Part shown: piece after piece, positions 27,729 through 36,586 of the stretch
Position numbering within the stretch: position 1 is the stretch's first letter
How the letters are laid out: every line of letters begins with the position of its first letter
Assembly (NCBI RefSeq): GCF_020400605.1
Contig: NZ_JAINRD010000001.1
Location: forward strand, 310,001 to 374,000
Direction: 5' to 3'
Origin: Streptomyces aculeolatus
GTDB lineage: Bacteria; Actinomycetota; Actinomycetes; Streptomycetales; Streptomycetaceae
Length of the DNA: 64,000 bases
Notes under the pieces: model-generated
Database searches by the model: none
Told to the model about the DNA's origin: nothing
Seen by the model: the letters and a program-made list of their open reading frames with translations, nothing else
Program-made: the position numbers and the translations under genes

Positions 27729-29330
27729 GTGAGTACCGAGAACGACGGCGCGACGCCCCGGCGGCCGGACTTTCCGCCGCCGGACGCGGGAGCGAGGTCT
27801 CCGGTCGAGTCTCCTGAGCGCGCGAGCACAGGGGCCGGCGGCGCCTGGCCGGCGGGACCGGAGGGGCCGGGTGGTTCGGACGCTGCCGGCTCCCCGGGTG
27901 GCCCGGGTGCCGGGGGCCACGGTGGGGCACGTACGGAGCAGTTCGCCGCGGTCGGCGCCGCGGGCGGCACGGGCTCCGGCGGCCACACCGGGCCCGCCGG
28001 AGGTCAGGCCGGGCCCAGCGGCGCCGCCGGTTCGTCCGGCGGCGCCGGCCCGCAGTGGCCCCCGCCCCCGCTGTCGGGGGGCACCTCCCCGGCGGGTTCG
28101 CCGCCTCCCACCCAGCCCGGCTGGGGCGCCCCGCCGCCCGGCGGCAGCGGCTGGGACTCCGCCCCCAGGCCCCCCGGCAACGGCGGCCGGCGCATCGGCA
28201 CCGTGGTCGCGGCCACCCTCGTCGCCGCGCTGATCGGCGGCGGCATCGGCGGCGGCATCGGGTACTGGGCGGCCGACGACGACTCCGGCAGTACGTCCAC
28301 GACCGTCTCGGGCTCGCAGGACGGCCAGAAGATCGAGAACCCGCCCGGCTCGGTCGCCGGCATCGCCGGCAACGCGCTGCCCAGCGTCGTGACCATCGAG
28401 GCCAGCGGCAGCGGCGGGGACGGCGCCAGCGGCGAGGAGGGCGCCGCCACCGGCACCGGCTTCGTCTACGACAAGCAGGGCCACATCCTCACCAACAACC
28501 ACGTCGTGGCGGGCGCCGAGGGCAGCGGGTCGCTGACGGCGACGTTCTCCAACGGCAAGACGTACGACGCCGAGGTCGTCGGCCAGGCCAGCGGCTACGA
28601 CGTGGCCGTCATCAAGCTCGCCGACGCCTCCGACGCCAACCTGACGCCGCTGCCGCTCGGCGACTCCGACAAGGTGGACGTCGGCGACCAGACCATCGCC
28701 ATCGGCTCGCCGTTCGGCCTGTCGGGCACCGTCACCACGGGCATCGTCAGCGCCAAGAACCGCCCGGTGGCCTCCGGCGACGCGAGCGGCCAGCAGGAGT
28801 CGTACATGAACGCCCTGCAGACCGACGCCTCCATCAACCCCGGCAACTCCGGCGGCCCGCTGCTGGACAGCAACGGCAACGTCATCGGCATCAACTCCGC
28901 GATCCGCCCGGCGGACAGCGGCAGCCCCTTCGGCGGCAGCCAGGGCGGCAGCATCGGCCTGGGCTTCGCGATCCCCATCAACCAGGCGGACCGGGTCGCG
29001 CAGGACCTCATCGACACGGGCGAGCCCGTCTACGCGATCATCGGCGTCTCCGTCGACAACTCGTACCAGGGCAAGGGCGCGAAGGTCAGCGAGTCGGGCA
29101 GCGGCGCGGCCGGCGACCCGGTGACGCCCGGCGGCCCCGCGGCCGACGCGGGTCTGCAGCCGGGCGACGTGATCACGAAGCTGGACGACACGATCATCGA
29201 CAGCGGACCGACGCTGATCGCCCAGCTCTGGGCGCACAAGCCGGGCGACAAGGTGGAGATCACCTACGAGCGCGGCGGCGACCAGAAGACGGCGGAGATC
29301 ACCCTCGGCGAGCGCGAGGGCGACGACTGA
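27729..29330 (+). CDS. HtrA-type trypsin-like serine protease with PDZ
   Basis: The GTG at 27729 has AGGAGAG 5 bases upstream and gives 533 residues. Residues 1-155 are a cytoplasmic Pro/Gly-rich disordered region; one TM helix (about 158-182, 'GTVVAATLVAALIGGGIGGGIGYWA') anchors the protein with the protease outside. Catalytic residues are His in 'ILTNNHVV', Asp in 'YDVAVIKL' and Ser in 'NPGNSGGPLLD'. A PDZ domain (about 430-525) contains 'GGPAADAGLQPGDVITKLDD'. It is a membrane-bound quality-control protease of the cell envelope. Confidence 0.93.
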   Translation: MSTENDGATPRRPDFPPPDAGARSPVESPERASTGAGGAWPAGPEGPGGSDAAGSPGGPGAGGHGGARTEQFAAVGAAGGTGSGGHTGPAGGQAGPSGAAGSSGGAGPQWPPPPLSGGTSPAGSPPPTQPGWGAPPPGGSGWDSAPRPPGNGGRRIGTVVAATLVAALIGGGIGGGIGYWAADDDSGSTSTTVSGSQDGQKIENPPGSVAGIAGNALPSVVTIEASGSGGDGASGEEGAATGTGFVYDKQGHILTNNHVVAGAEGSGSLTATFSNGKTYDAEVVGQASGYDVAVIKLADASDANLTPLPLGDSDKVDVGDQTIAIGSPFGLSGTVTTGIVSAKNRPVASGDASGQQESYMNALQTDASINPGNSGGPLLDSNGNVIGINSAIRPADSGSPFGGSQGGSIGLGFAIPINQADRVAQDLIDTGEPVYAIIGVSVDNSYQGKGAKVSESGSGAAGDPVTPGGPAADAGLQPGDVITKLDDTIIDSGPTLIAQLWAHKPGDKVEITYERGGDQKTAEITLGEREGDD

Positions 29331-29346
29331 CGGACCGGCAACCGAG

Positions 29347-29379
29347 GCGGCCGGGCACCCGAGGCGGGTGCCCGGCCGC
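29347..29379. terminator. 14-bp perfect stem-loop after htrA-like gene
   Basis: GCGGCCGGGCACCC and its complement flank a 5-base loop 16 bases after the stop. The remaining gap to 29696 is GC-rich with no credible gene. Confidence 0.9.
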
Positions 29380-29696
29380 TGTGGTGCGCGGCCCGCCGGC
29401 GTCGACCGCCTGCCGGCGACGGGCTGTCCGCGCTCGCGGGCGGCGCGCCGGACGCCTGCGTGGGGCGGGAGGACGGGAGGGCGCGGGGGCGCGGTGAGGG
29501 CGTGCGGTGGTGGGGGTGGTCCGGGCCGGGTGTCCGGGGCCGTCCCTCGTCGGCCCCGCCCCTCACCCGGCCCGGACCGGCTCGGCCGGGACCCGTCACT
29601 GCCCCGGCCGGAACTCCTGTGCCCGCCCGGCCCGTACGCACCGGCCCGCAGGGCATGCGGCGGCTTCCGGCGTCTCTGCCGGTCAGCCCCTGCCGG

Positions 29697-29951
29697 TCAG
29701 CCCCTGCCGGCGGCCTCCGCCCGCACCTGGGCCCAGGCCGCCTCCTTCAGCGCCATCCGCGCCGACGGCAGCCGTCCGCCGGCCGTCTGCCAGTACGGAT
29801 GGGTGGACACCCGCACCGACAGCCGCAGCAATCGCCGCCGCAGGACCGCGGTTTCGCTGGCGCTGTGCCGCGGCTCCTCGGCGAGCCTGCGGTACACCGC
29901 GTACCAGTCGCGCTGGGTCTGGACGAGGTCTTCGGGGAAGGTGTGGGTCAC
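29697..29951 (-). CDS. Small conserved hypothetical protein
   Basis: The GTG at 29951 gives 84 residues beginning VTHTFPEDLVQTQRDWYAVYRRLA. The protein is helical and rich in Arg/Ala with no signal peptide or cysteine cluster. It begins 4 bases after the GrpB gene stop, so both are in one operon. Similar short proteins are common in streptomycetes; no function can be assigned. A frame start at 29987 would overlap the GrpB gene by about 30 bases. Confidence 0.65.
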   Translation of the reverse strand: MTHTFPEDLVQTQRDWYAVYRRLAEEPRHSASETAVLRRRLLRLSVRVSTHPYWQTAGGRLPSARMALKEAAWAQVRAEAAGRG

Positions 29952-29955
29952 GCAG

Positions 29956-30564
29956 TTATTCTGACACGTGTTCGATTTTCGAGTCACGCGTATTCCCCGG
30001 ATCCCACCCCGTCGCCGCCGCCCACCGCTCGGCCGCGATCATCAGCACCTCCGTCGCCGGCGCCTTGACCTGCCCGTACGCCGCCAGCTCCGGAAAACCG
30101 TCCGCCAGCCGCGACTTGAACTCGCCCCACGCCCGGCGCGCCGCGCCGTCCGCGCGCAGATAGTCGCGGAAGAGCAGCGCGAAGCGGGCGTTGGGCCCGC
30201 CGGCCTCGCGTACGTGGACGTTGCACCGCCGGGCGCCGACCGGCGGCGCGAACACCAGCTTGCGGCACTCCCGCCCGCCGGAGACCTCGGTGCGGTTCCA
30301 GGGCTCGGGACGGCGGCGGTAGCCGGCGGCGCCGAGGAGCGCCGTGTGCAGCTCCTCGTCGAGGGGCGCGGCCACCCGTATCTGGATGTCCACGCAGTCC
30401 TTCGCCGCCAGTCCCGGTACGGACGTGGATCCGACGTGGTCGACGGCGTGCGCGTGCGGGCCGAGTGCGGCGCGCAGCTCGGCGGCCAGCCGTGCGAAGT
30501 CCTCCGGCCACGTCGGCCGGTACGCCAGCACGGCCGCCACCTGCGGTTCGTCAGGGAAGGGCAT
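29956..30564 (-). CDS. GrpB family nucleotidyltransferase-like protein
   Basis: The 202-residue GrpB (UPF0157) protein contains the nucleotidyltransferase-fold signature 'VDHVGSTSVPGLAAKDCVDIQIRV' (GS motif and D-x-Q in place of the usual DxD), then 'CNVHVREAGGPNARFALLFRDYLRAD' and 'YGQVKAPATEVLMIAAERWA'. The family is predicted to transfer nucleotides to unknown substrates. It heads a two-gene operon and is divergent from the phosphotransferase gene at 30672. Confidence 0.88.
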   Translation of the reverse strand: MPFPDEPQVAAVLAYRPTWPEDFARLAAELRAALGPHAHAVDHVGSTSVPGLAAKDCVDIQIRVAAPLDEELHTALLGAAGYRRRPEPWNRTEVSGGRECRKLVFAPPVGARRCNVHVREAGGPNARFALLFRDYLRADGAARRAWGEFKSRLADGFPELAAYGQVKAPATEVLMIAAERWAAATGWDPGNTRDSKIEHVSE

Positions 30565-30671
30565 CCCTCCAGTCTGGCGGCGTCGGCCCGCCCGCGCGGC
30601 AGAAAACCGTTCGACAGCGCGGGCGTCGGGAAGATGGGATGAGGCGGACCGCAGGCCGGGAGGAGAGTCGT

Positions 30672-31646
30672 TTGCCGTCCGAGACCACCGCGAGCGCCGA
30701 CGCGGACGCCGGTGCCGCCACCGCCGTCACGGCTGACACCGCCGCCGCCCCGGCGGTCCCCGCGGTCTCCGCGGTCGACGAGGAACTGGCCGGGCGCCTG
30801 TTGGCGGCGCAGTTCCCGCGGTGGGCGCATCTGCCGCTGCGCCCCCTGCTTCCCGGCGGCTCGGACCACGTGATCTTCCGGCTCGGCGACGCCATGTCCG
30901 TACGCCTCCCGCGCGGCGACTGGGCGGCCGGCCAGGCCGAGAAGGAACACCTGTGGCTGCCCCGCCTCGCCCCGCACCTGCCGCTGGCGGTACCGGCGCC
31001 GCTGGAGGTGGGCGAGCCGGCGTTCGGGTATCCCTGGCACTGGTCGGTCTCGCGCTGGCTCGACGGCGGGACGCCGACGCACGGCAGCCTCGCGGACCCG
31101 GAGGAAGCGGCGGCGGACGTGGCGGCGTTCCTGCGCGCGCTGCAGGGCCTGGCGCTGCCTGCCGAGGGGGCGTACGGGCTGCTCTCCCCCGCCGTACCGC
31201 TGCGGGACCGCGACCGTACGACGCGGGCGCACATCGCGGCGGTGGGCGCGGCCGGGGCGTTCGACGCCCGCGCGCTGACGGCGGTGTGGGAGGCGGCCCT
31301 GGAGGCGGGGGACCGGGGCGGGCCGCCGGTGTGGTTCCACGGCGACATGCACAACGGCAACCTGCTGACCCGGGCCGGGCACCTGAGCGCCGTCCTCGAC
31401 TTCGGCGGCCTGGGCGTCGGCGACCCCGCCTGCGACCTGGTCGTCGCCTGGACCCTGCTGGAGCCGGGCCCGCGCGCCGTGTTCCGCGAGGCGCTCGGCG
31501 CGGACGACGCGGCGTGGGCGCGGGGGCGGGGCTGGGCGGTGACGACGGCGCTCAGCGCATACACGGCGTACGCGGCGACGCACCCGCTCGTCGCGCGCAA
31601 CACGACCCGCCAGATCACCGAGGCCCTGGCGGACGCGACGCCGTAG
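30672..31646 (+). CDS. Aminoglycoside phosphotransferase family protein
   Basis: The kinase-fold protein has 'FPRWAHLPLRPLLPGGSDHVIFRLGDAMSVRLPR' (nucleotide loop and the Arg strand), the catalytic loop 'VWFHGDMHNGNLL' with Asp and Asn, and the metal Asp in 'AVLDFGGLGVGDPACDL'. It resembles chromosomal APH-family kinases whose substrates are mostly unknown, so drug resistance cannot be assumed. The TTG at 30672 lies 5-8 bases after GGGAGGAG and is preferred; an in-frame ATG at 30639 would add 11 residues. Confidence 0.85.
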   Translation: MPSETTASADADAGAATAVTADTAAAPAVPAVSAVDEELAGRLLAAQFPRWAHLPLRPLLPGGSDHVIFRLGDAMSVRLPRGDWAAGQAEKEHLWLPRLAPHLPLAVPAPLEVGEPAFGYPWHWSVSRWLDGGTPTHGSLADPEEAAADVAAFLRALQGLALPAEGAYGLLSPAVPLRDRDRTTRAHIAAVGAAGAFDARALTAVWEAALEAGDRGGPPVWFHGDMHNGNLLTRAGHLSAVLDFGGLGVGDPACDLVVAWTLLEPGPRAVFREALGADDAAWARGRGWAVTTALSAYTAYAATHPLVARNTTRQITEALADATP

Positions 31647-31705
31647 CGGCGGCGCGCGCGCCGGGGGCGCCGACTGCGGGGGGACGGACCGAGGGAGCGA
31701 CAGGT

Positions 31706-32161
31706 ATGACCATCGACGGCACGCACATCGAGCCGGCGGACACGGACGCCTTCCACCAGGTGCTCGCCGACCACCCCCGCTACTGGGGCGAGCGCGACAT
31801 GCGCGCGCTGCATCTGCTGGCGATGGTGCAGGAGTTCGGCGACACCTGCCTGGTCGCCCGCGCCGGGGACGGCATCCGCGGCTACGTCTTCGGCTTCGTC
31901 ACCCCGGCCCGCACGGGGTACGTCCACCTGATCGCCACCCGCGACGACACCCGCGGCACGGGCCTGGGCCGCCGGCTGTACGGGGCGTTCGCGGCGGCGG
32001 CGGCCCGGCAGGGGGCGGAGCGGCTGAAGGCGATCACGTCGGTGGCGAACACGGGCTCGCAGGCGTTCCACCGCAGCCTGGGGTTCGCGGCGCGGGTGGT
32101 GGAGGACTACGACGGGGCGGGACGCCCGATGGTGGTCTTCGGCCGGGACCTGCCGCTGTAG
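31706..32161 (+). CDS. GNAT acetyltransferase
   Basis: The 151-residue protein carries the acetyl-CoA loop in 'VHLIATRDDTRGTGLGRRLYGAFAAAA' (R-x-x-G-x-G/A) and the C-terminal 'NTGSQAFHRSLGFAARVVEDYDGAGRPMVVFGRDL' strand block. The start follows GGGAG. It lies 59 bases downstream of the phosphotransferase gene and could share its transcript. The acyl acceptor is unknown. It is convergent with the NACHT gene with only 9 bases between stops. Confidence 0.87.
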   Translation: MTIDGTHIEPADTDAFHQVLADHPRYWGERDMRALHLLAMVQEFGDTCLVARAGDGIRGYVFGFVTPARTGYVHLIATRDDTRGTGLGRRLYGAFAAAAARQGAERLKAITSVANTGSQAFHRSLGFAARVVEDYDGAGRPMVVFGRDLPL

Positions 32162-32170
32162 GGGTACGGG

Positions 32171-34615
32171 CTAGTCGGGGTGGGGTCGGGAGACGGGTGC
32201 GGGAGCTGATCGCCGAGCTTGAGCCGGGAGGCGGCGCGGGGACTGCTTCGCCTCCTTGATGACGAAGTCCTGCCGGCCGTCCGCCCACGCCTCCAACAGC
32301 GCCTGCATGTCGGCGCGGACCGGCAGCGCGGGGAGTTCGGCGTCCGGATCGATGCCCAGCCGTCTGACCAAGTAGGGGTAGAGGGGCGCCAAGGAGCCGA
32401 GTTCCTCCGGGTACCTGCGGCGCAACCCCAAACCTGCGCCCTCTTCGGCCAAGATGAGGTACGGGATCGCCGCGCCCAGGAAGGCCATACCGTCGAGCCG
32501 CACCGTGGTCGTGCTGATCGGCCGCGGATGCCACGTGAGCGTACACCGCGCCCAAGGCGGATCCGCCTTGTCCGACAGGTACTCTCCAACCGCCCTGAGA
32601 AGGGCAATCCGTTCAGGTGGGATCGGCTCCGACGCGTTCATCGCGTGCTGGATTTCGGAGAGCAGGAACGGCGCTCGTCGGATTGCGAACACTCCTAGGT
32701 CGTACGGCTCATTCAGCAAATTCTCGAAGCCGTCCGGCTCGGCTAGTAGATCCCCCGGTGGGATCGTGCCCTGCCGCACCGCCTCGTACATGAAATTCTC
32801 ACTCGACCCCGCCGCCGCGGCGTATTCCGCGCGGTATCTGCGACGGCTCTCCTCGGCGAAGTCCGCCCAGAAGGCAAGCATGTCTTCGTCGGTGGCCTTC
32901 GCAGTGAACCGGACCCCGTAGCAGCGGAGCGCCAAGCTGAGCGCTGTGGTCCGGGCAGGCTCGTGGCCGTCCGCGACCGCAATGTCGATGTGCTTCCTCA
33001 CTTCCTCGCCGAGAGCGGGCAGGTAGGCGCTCCCCGAGCGGGTCAGCAGATCCAGCGGCTCGTAATACCGAGCGTCGTTCCCCTGCCCCAGGAAGAAGTG
33101 GTCCAGGCAGCGCCGGCACAGTTCCCGGACGACCGCCGGCGGCGGGTCGACCGACGCGAGCGCGGAGGCCAGGAAGCTCAGCAGGTTCTTGCTGCTCTCG
33201 GCGGCCCGGTACCTCTTGTCGCCCAGGAGGCTGCGGTAGAAGCGCTCGGCGCCCTGGTCGGCCATGCCGTCCTTCATCTGCAGGGCGAGTTCGGCGACGA
33301 CCGGCCACTCCTGCTTAATGATCCGCGGGGCCAGTTCCTTCGCCAGCTGTTCCGGGGTGTCGTGCGCCCTCGCCAGATATCCGGCCGTGAAGTACTCCAG
33401 GAACGTCCGGTGCGTGAACGTGTACAGCTTCTCGCCCGCCGAAGTCGTCCCCGCGTCGCTGAACACCCAGGCCCGGCGCCGCGCCTGGTCGTATCCCACC
33501 AGGCGGGACGTCACCAGCACCCGCACCATCGGGTACTCCGAGCAGAAGCGCTCCACGATCGCGGTGACCTCGGCGCGCCGCGTCGTGTCGGTCAGCTCGT
33601 CCAGGCCGTCGAAGATGACCACCGCCGAGCCGGTGAGGAAGAGCCGGGAGACGAGACCGGGCGGGGCGGGGCACTGGTAGAAGGTCTCCAGCCGGTGCTC
33701 GATGTGGCCGACGACCGACCGCTCCGGCGGGTCCTGCGCGGCGAACTCCCGCAGGGTGACGAGAAAGGGCACCCGCCGGTCCGCGGCCTGCGCGTGCCAG
33801 TGCATGAGCACGCCGGACGCCGTCGTCTTGCCGCCGCCCGGGTCGCCGAGGAGGACCGACCGGTCCAGCGCCTCGCCGAGCTGCCACAGGGAGATCGCCT
33901 CGGTCGCGAGCAAGGACCCCACGGGGGGCATGGGGAGGATCTCGGGTGAGACGTAGAGGTCGTCGATCGGGACCCGGCGGCGCCGCTCGAAGTCGGGCGG
34001 TTTGATCTTCCCGAACTCCTCGACCACGTGCCGCCGGTAGCGCCCCAGGTACTCCCGCTCCCGCTCCGGATCCCGCTCGTCGTACGCCGCGAGCTTCCGC
34101 TCGATGGCCCGTAACGACGCGACCATGCGCGCCGAGAACGCCTCGCTCCGCAGCCGCGGCAGCAACTCCCCGTCCGCGCCCTCGAGGCGGCCCACGAGCG
34201 CGCAGATCTGCTCGTCGTAGAAGTCGAAGAGGGCGTGGGCGAACGCCGGCCAGTCGGCCCGCGGATCGGCCGGGGTCAGTACGGTCTCCAGCAGCGGCCG
34301 CAGCCGCTGGACGTCCGCCTCCGGCGCGTCCGTGAGCCGGGCGGCGAGCAGTTCGTGGACGAGTGCGTGGAACTCGTCGCTCGCGACGACCGCCTCGAGC
34401 GCGTCCTCGGGGACGCCCGCGGGGAGGCTGCCGGACACGTCGGGGCCGGGTGCGTCCAGCTCGTACGTGTCGAACCACTCGACCAGCTTCTGGTCCGCCT
34501 TCAGCGCCCGGTTGCCCAGTGCCCGCAGGCTGACACCGAGGCGTACGGACGTGTCGGCGACGACGCGGGCCAGTACGCCGGCGGCCGCGCCCTGGAGAAC
34601 GTAATCCGGGTTCAC
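32171..34615 (-). CDS. NACHT-type STAND NTPase with internal deletion
   Basis: The 814-residue protein has an N-terminal helical domain (1-190), a NACHT core with Walker A 'LLGDPGGGKTTASG' (Lys263) and Walker B 'VVIFDGLDEL' (Asp336), and a C-terminal helical sensor-like region (about 415-790). Bacterial NACHT proteins are mostly defence or programmed-response switches. Immediately after the sensor strand 'VTSRLVGYDQA' (about residue 380) the sequence jumps to 'RRRAWVFSDAG...YTFTHRTFLEYF', which in relatives lies about 150-200 residues further on, past the winged-helix and helical subdomains. This reads as an in-frame deletion near 33468. The protein may be inactive or constitutively altered. 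No effector gene is adjacent. Confidence 0.82.
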   Translation of the reverse strand: MNPDYVLQGAAAGVLARVVADTSVRLGVSLRALGNRALKADQKLVEWFDTYELDAPGPDVSGSLPAGVPEDALEAVVASDEFHALVHELLAARLTDAPEADVQRLRPLLETVLTPADPRADWPAFAHALFDFYDEQICALVGRLEGADGELLPRLRSEAFSARMVASLRAIERKLAAYDERDPEREREYLGRYRRHVVEEFGKIKPPDFERRRRVPIDDLYVSPEILPMPPVGSLLATEAISLWQLGEALDRSVLLGDPGGGKTTASGVLMHWHAQAADRRVPFLVTLREFAAQDPPERSVVGHIEHRLETFYQCPAPPGLVSRLFLTGSAVVIFDGLDELTDTTRRAEVTAIVERFCSEYPMVRVLVTSRLVGYDQARRRAWVFSDAGTTSAGEKLYTFTHRTFLEYFTAGYLARAHDTPEQLAKELAPRIIKQEWPVVAELALQMKDGMADQGAERFYRSLLGDKRYRAAESSKNLLSFLASALASVDPPPAVVRELCRRCLDHFFLGQGNDARYYEPLDLLTRSGSAYLPALGEEVRKHIDIAVADGHEPARTTALSLALRCYGVRFTAKATDEDMLAFWADFAEESRRRYRAEYAAAAGSSENFMYEAVRQGTIPPGDLLAEPDGFENLLNEPYDLGVFAIRRAPFLLSEIQHAMNASEPIPPERIALLRAVGEYLSDKADPPWARCTLTWHPRPISTTTVRLDGMAFLGAAIPYLILAEEGAGLGLRRRYPEELGSLAPLYPYLVRRLGIDPDAELPALPVRADMQALLEAWADGRQDFVIKEAKQSPRRLPAQARRSAPAPVSRPHPD

Positions 34616-34740
34616 GCGGGCACGGTAGCGAACCGGGCCCGTGCACGGCCGGTCATCGGCCGGATACGGGGAGCGCGGACTAGATTCGTCCCCAAGAGGC
34701 GGACGTCCGCCGGAAGGAACCTGGAAGGAACGAGCGCCCC

Positions 34741-35751
34741 ATGCTCACGGCTGTAGCCACCGCGGCCGACGCGCCGCTCACCCTCACCGAACGCGAGGTG
34801 CCCGAACCCGGGCCGGGTGAGGTGCTCGTCAGGATCATCGCGTGCGGCGTCTGCCACACCGACCTGGACCTGCTGCAGGGCCACTGGCCCATCGCCCGCT
34901 TCCCCGTCGTCCCCGGGCACGAGATCACCGGCGAGGTCGCCGCCCTCGGCCCCGGCGTCTCCTGGCCCGCGGTCGGGACGGCGGTCGGCGCGCAGTTCCT
35001 CGGCGACTCGTGCCGGCACTGCGACTACTGCGTACGCGGCGAGCAGATCCTCTGCCCCGCCAAGCGGATCACGGGCATCGTGATGGACGGCGGCTACACC
35101 GAGTACGCCGTCCTCAAGGCCGACTTCGTCACGCCGCTGCCCGACGGGCTCGACCCGGTGGCCGCGGCGCCGCTGATGTGCGCGGGGCTGACGGCGTTCA
35201 ACAGCCTGCGCCAGGCGGGGATCACGGCGACTTCCCGCGTCGCGGTGATCGGCACCGGCGGCGTGGGGGCGCTCGCCATCCGCTACGCCGTCGCCATGGG
35301 CGCCCGCGTCGCCGCCGTGGGCCGCTCGCCGCACGGTGAGGCGGCGGCGCGCGACCTGGGCGCCGAGCGCTACATCGCCACCCGCGACACCGACCCGGCC
35401 GACGCGCTGCGCGCCTGGGACGGCGGCGCCGACCTGATCCTCAACGCCGCCCCCTCCACGGCCGCGGCCACCGCGACCCTGACGGGCCTGGCGCCCGACG
35501 GCACCCTCGTCCTCTGCGGCTACGACGACACCCCGCTGGTCCTGCCCCCGACCCCGATGGTCCTGGGCCGCCTCCACGTGATGGTCAACCCCTCCGGCTC
35601 CCCCCACGACGCCCGCGACACCCTCGCGTTCTCCGCGGCCCACGGGATCGTGCCGGACTACACGCCGATCGGCCTGGAGGGCGCCGGCGCGGCCCTCGAA
35701 GCGATGGCCAAGACCAGCCCGCCCAACCGCTCGGTCATCACCTTCGCCTGA
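34741..35751 (+). CDS. Zinc-type alcohol dehydrogenase (MDR)
   Basis: The 336-residue oxidoreductase has the catalytic zinc Cys in 'IIACGVCHTDLD', 'PVVPGHEITGEV' with zinc ligands His/Glu, four structural-zinc cysteines in 'GDSCRHCDYCVRGEQILC', and the Rossmann loop 'VAVIGTGGVGALAIRYAVAMGARVAAVGRS'. The Arg/Ser after the second strand suggests NADP(H). The product resembles the AdhA/AdhT-like MDR group. GGAAGGA lies about 10 bases upstream of the ATG. It is divergent from the NACHT gene. Confidence 0.9.
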   Translation: MLTAVATAADAPLTLTEREVPEPGPGEVLVRIIACGVCHTDLDLLQGHWPIARFPVVPGHEITGEVAALGPGVSWPAVGTAVGAQFLGDSCRHCDYCVRGEQILCPAKRITGIVMDGGYTEYAVLKADFVTPLPDGLDPVAAAPLMCAGLTAFNSLRQAGITATSRVAVIGTGGVGALAIRYAVAMGARVAAVGRSPHGEAAARDLGAERYIATRDTDPADALRAWDGGADLILNAAPSTAAATATLTGLAPDGTLVLCGYDDTPLVLPPTPMVLGRLHVMVNPSGSPHDARDTLAFSAAHGIVPDYTPIGLEGAGAALEAMAKTSPPNRSVITFA

Positions 35752-35806
35752 CGGCGGTACGAAGCCGCTACACGCACGTTCCCGCCGGTCAGGAAGGCGC
35801 GTCGGC

Positions 35807-35893
35807 GGAGAGTGTGGGATTCGAACCCACGGTGACGGGGTACGCCACGCCGGTTTTCAAGACCGGTCCCTTAGGCCGCTCGGGCAACTCTCC
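35807..35893 (-). tRNA. tRNA-Ser(TGA)
   Basis: The 87-base reverse complement folds as a type II tRNA: acceptor GGAGAGT/(A)CTCTCC, anticodon loop CTTGAAA with anticodon TGA, a long variable arm (GGCGTGGCGTACCCCGTC) and T-loop GGGTTCGAATCCC. No CCA is encoded. Confidence 0.97.
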
Positions 35894-35989
35894 CTGCCGT
35901 CGCTCGGCGGCGGCAGGGACCAAGGCTAGCGGTTCGTGCGGCGGCGTCGCCTCCGGGTTCGGGGCGGGCTGCGGGGCGGTGGGCGGGGG

Positions 35990-36397
35990 TCAGGCGGCGG
36001 TGGCGGCTGCCGGGTCCATCCAGAAGATCTCCCACTGGTGGCCGTCCGGGTCGAGGAAGCTGCGGCCGTACATGAAGCCCTGGTCATTGGGCTCGTTCGC
36101 GACGCCGCCGCCCGCGGCCAGCGCCTTGTCGACGATCTCGTCCACCGCCTCGCGGGTGTCGACGCTCAGGGCGAGGATCGCCTCCGTGGAGGTGGCGGAG
36201 TCCGCGATCTCCTTCTTGGTGAAGCCCTTGAAGAACGGCTCCGTGAGGAGCATCGCGTAGATGTCGTCCGTGATGACGAGGCAGGTGGCGTTCTCGTCGG
36301 TGAAGTTCTCGTCGAAGCGGTAGCCGAGGGCGGTGAAGAAGGCCATCGAGCGGTCCAGGTCCTTCACGGGCAGGTTGACGAAGATCTTGTGCGGCAT
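35990..36397 (-). CDS. VOC (glyoxalase/bleomycin-resistance) family protein
   Basis: The ATG at 36397, with GGAGAGGGG about 10 bases upstream, gives 135 residues beginning 'MPHKIFVNLPVKDLDRSMAFFTALGYRFDENFTDENATCLVI'. The two beta-alpha-beta-beta-beta modules and the C-terminal 'GRSFLDPDGHQWEIFWMDP', with the metal-ligand Glu, identify the vicinal oxygen chelate fold. The member type is the single-domain 'glyoxalase-like' sort used as lyases or binding proteins; substrate unknown. No partner gene is adjacent. Confidence 0.9.
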   Translation of the reverse strand: MPHKIFVNLPVKDLDRSMAFFTALGYRFDENFTDENATCLVITDDIYAMLLTEPFFKGFTKKEIADSATSTEAILALSVDTREAVDEIVDKALAAGGGVANEPNDQGFMYGRSFLDPDGHQWEIFWMDPAAATAA

Positions 36398-36586
36398 CGT
36401 GGTGGCCCCTCTCCGGGCAGTGTCGTCGGCTCCTGGAGCACGCTGTCTGTGGGGTAGACGGAGCGGGGTCGCGGAACTCATCGGTCGGCGGGCCCGGCTC
36501 CGGGATTATTTTCTCGGGTTCTGTGGCCTGGGGCTTCTCGGCGGTTCCGGTGTCCCCCGCGTCCCTGTGCTCCCTGCGTTCCTGCG

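Noticed and set aside
35807..35893. tRNA-Ser(TGA) as an integration site for the NACHT gene
   Set aside because: I found no direct repeat of the tRNA 3' end nearby, and an ordinary dehydrogenase gene separates the two.
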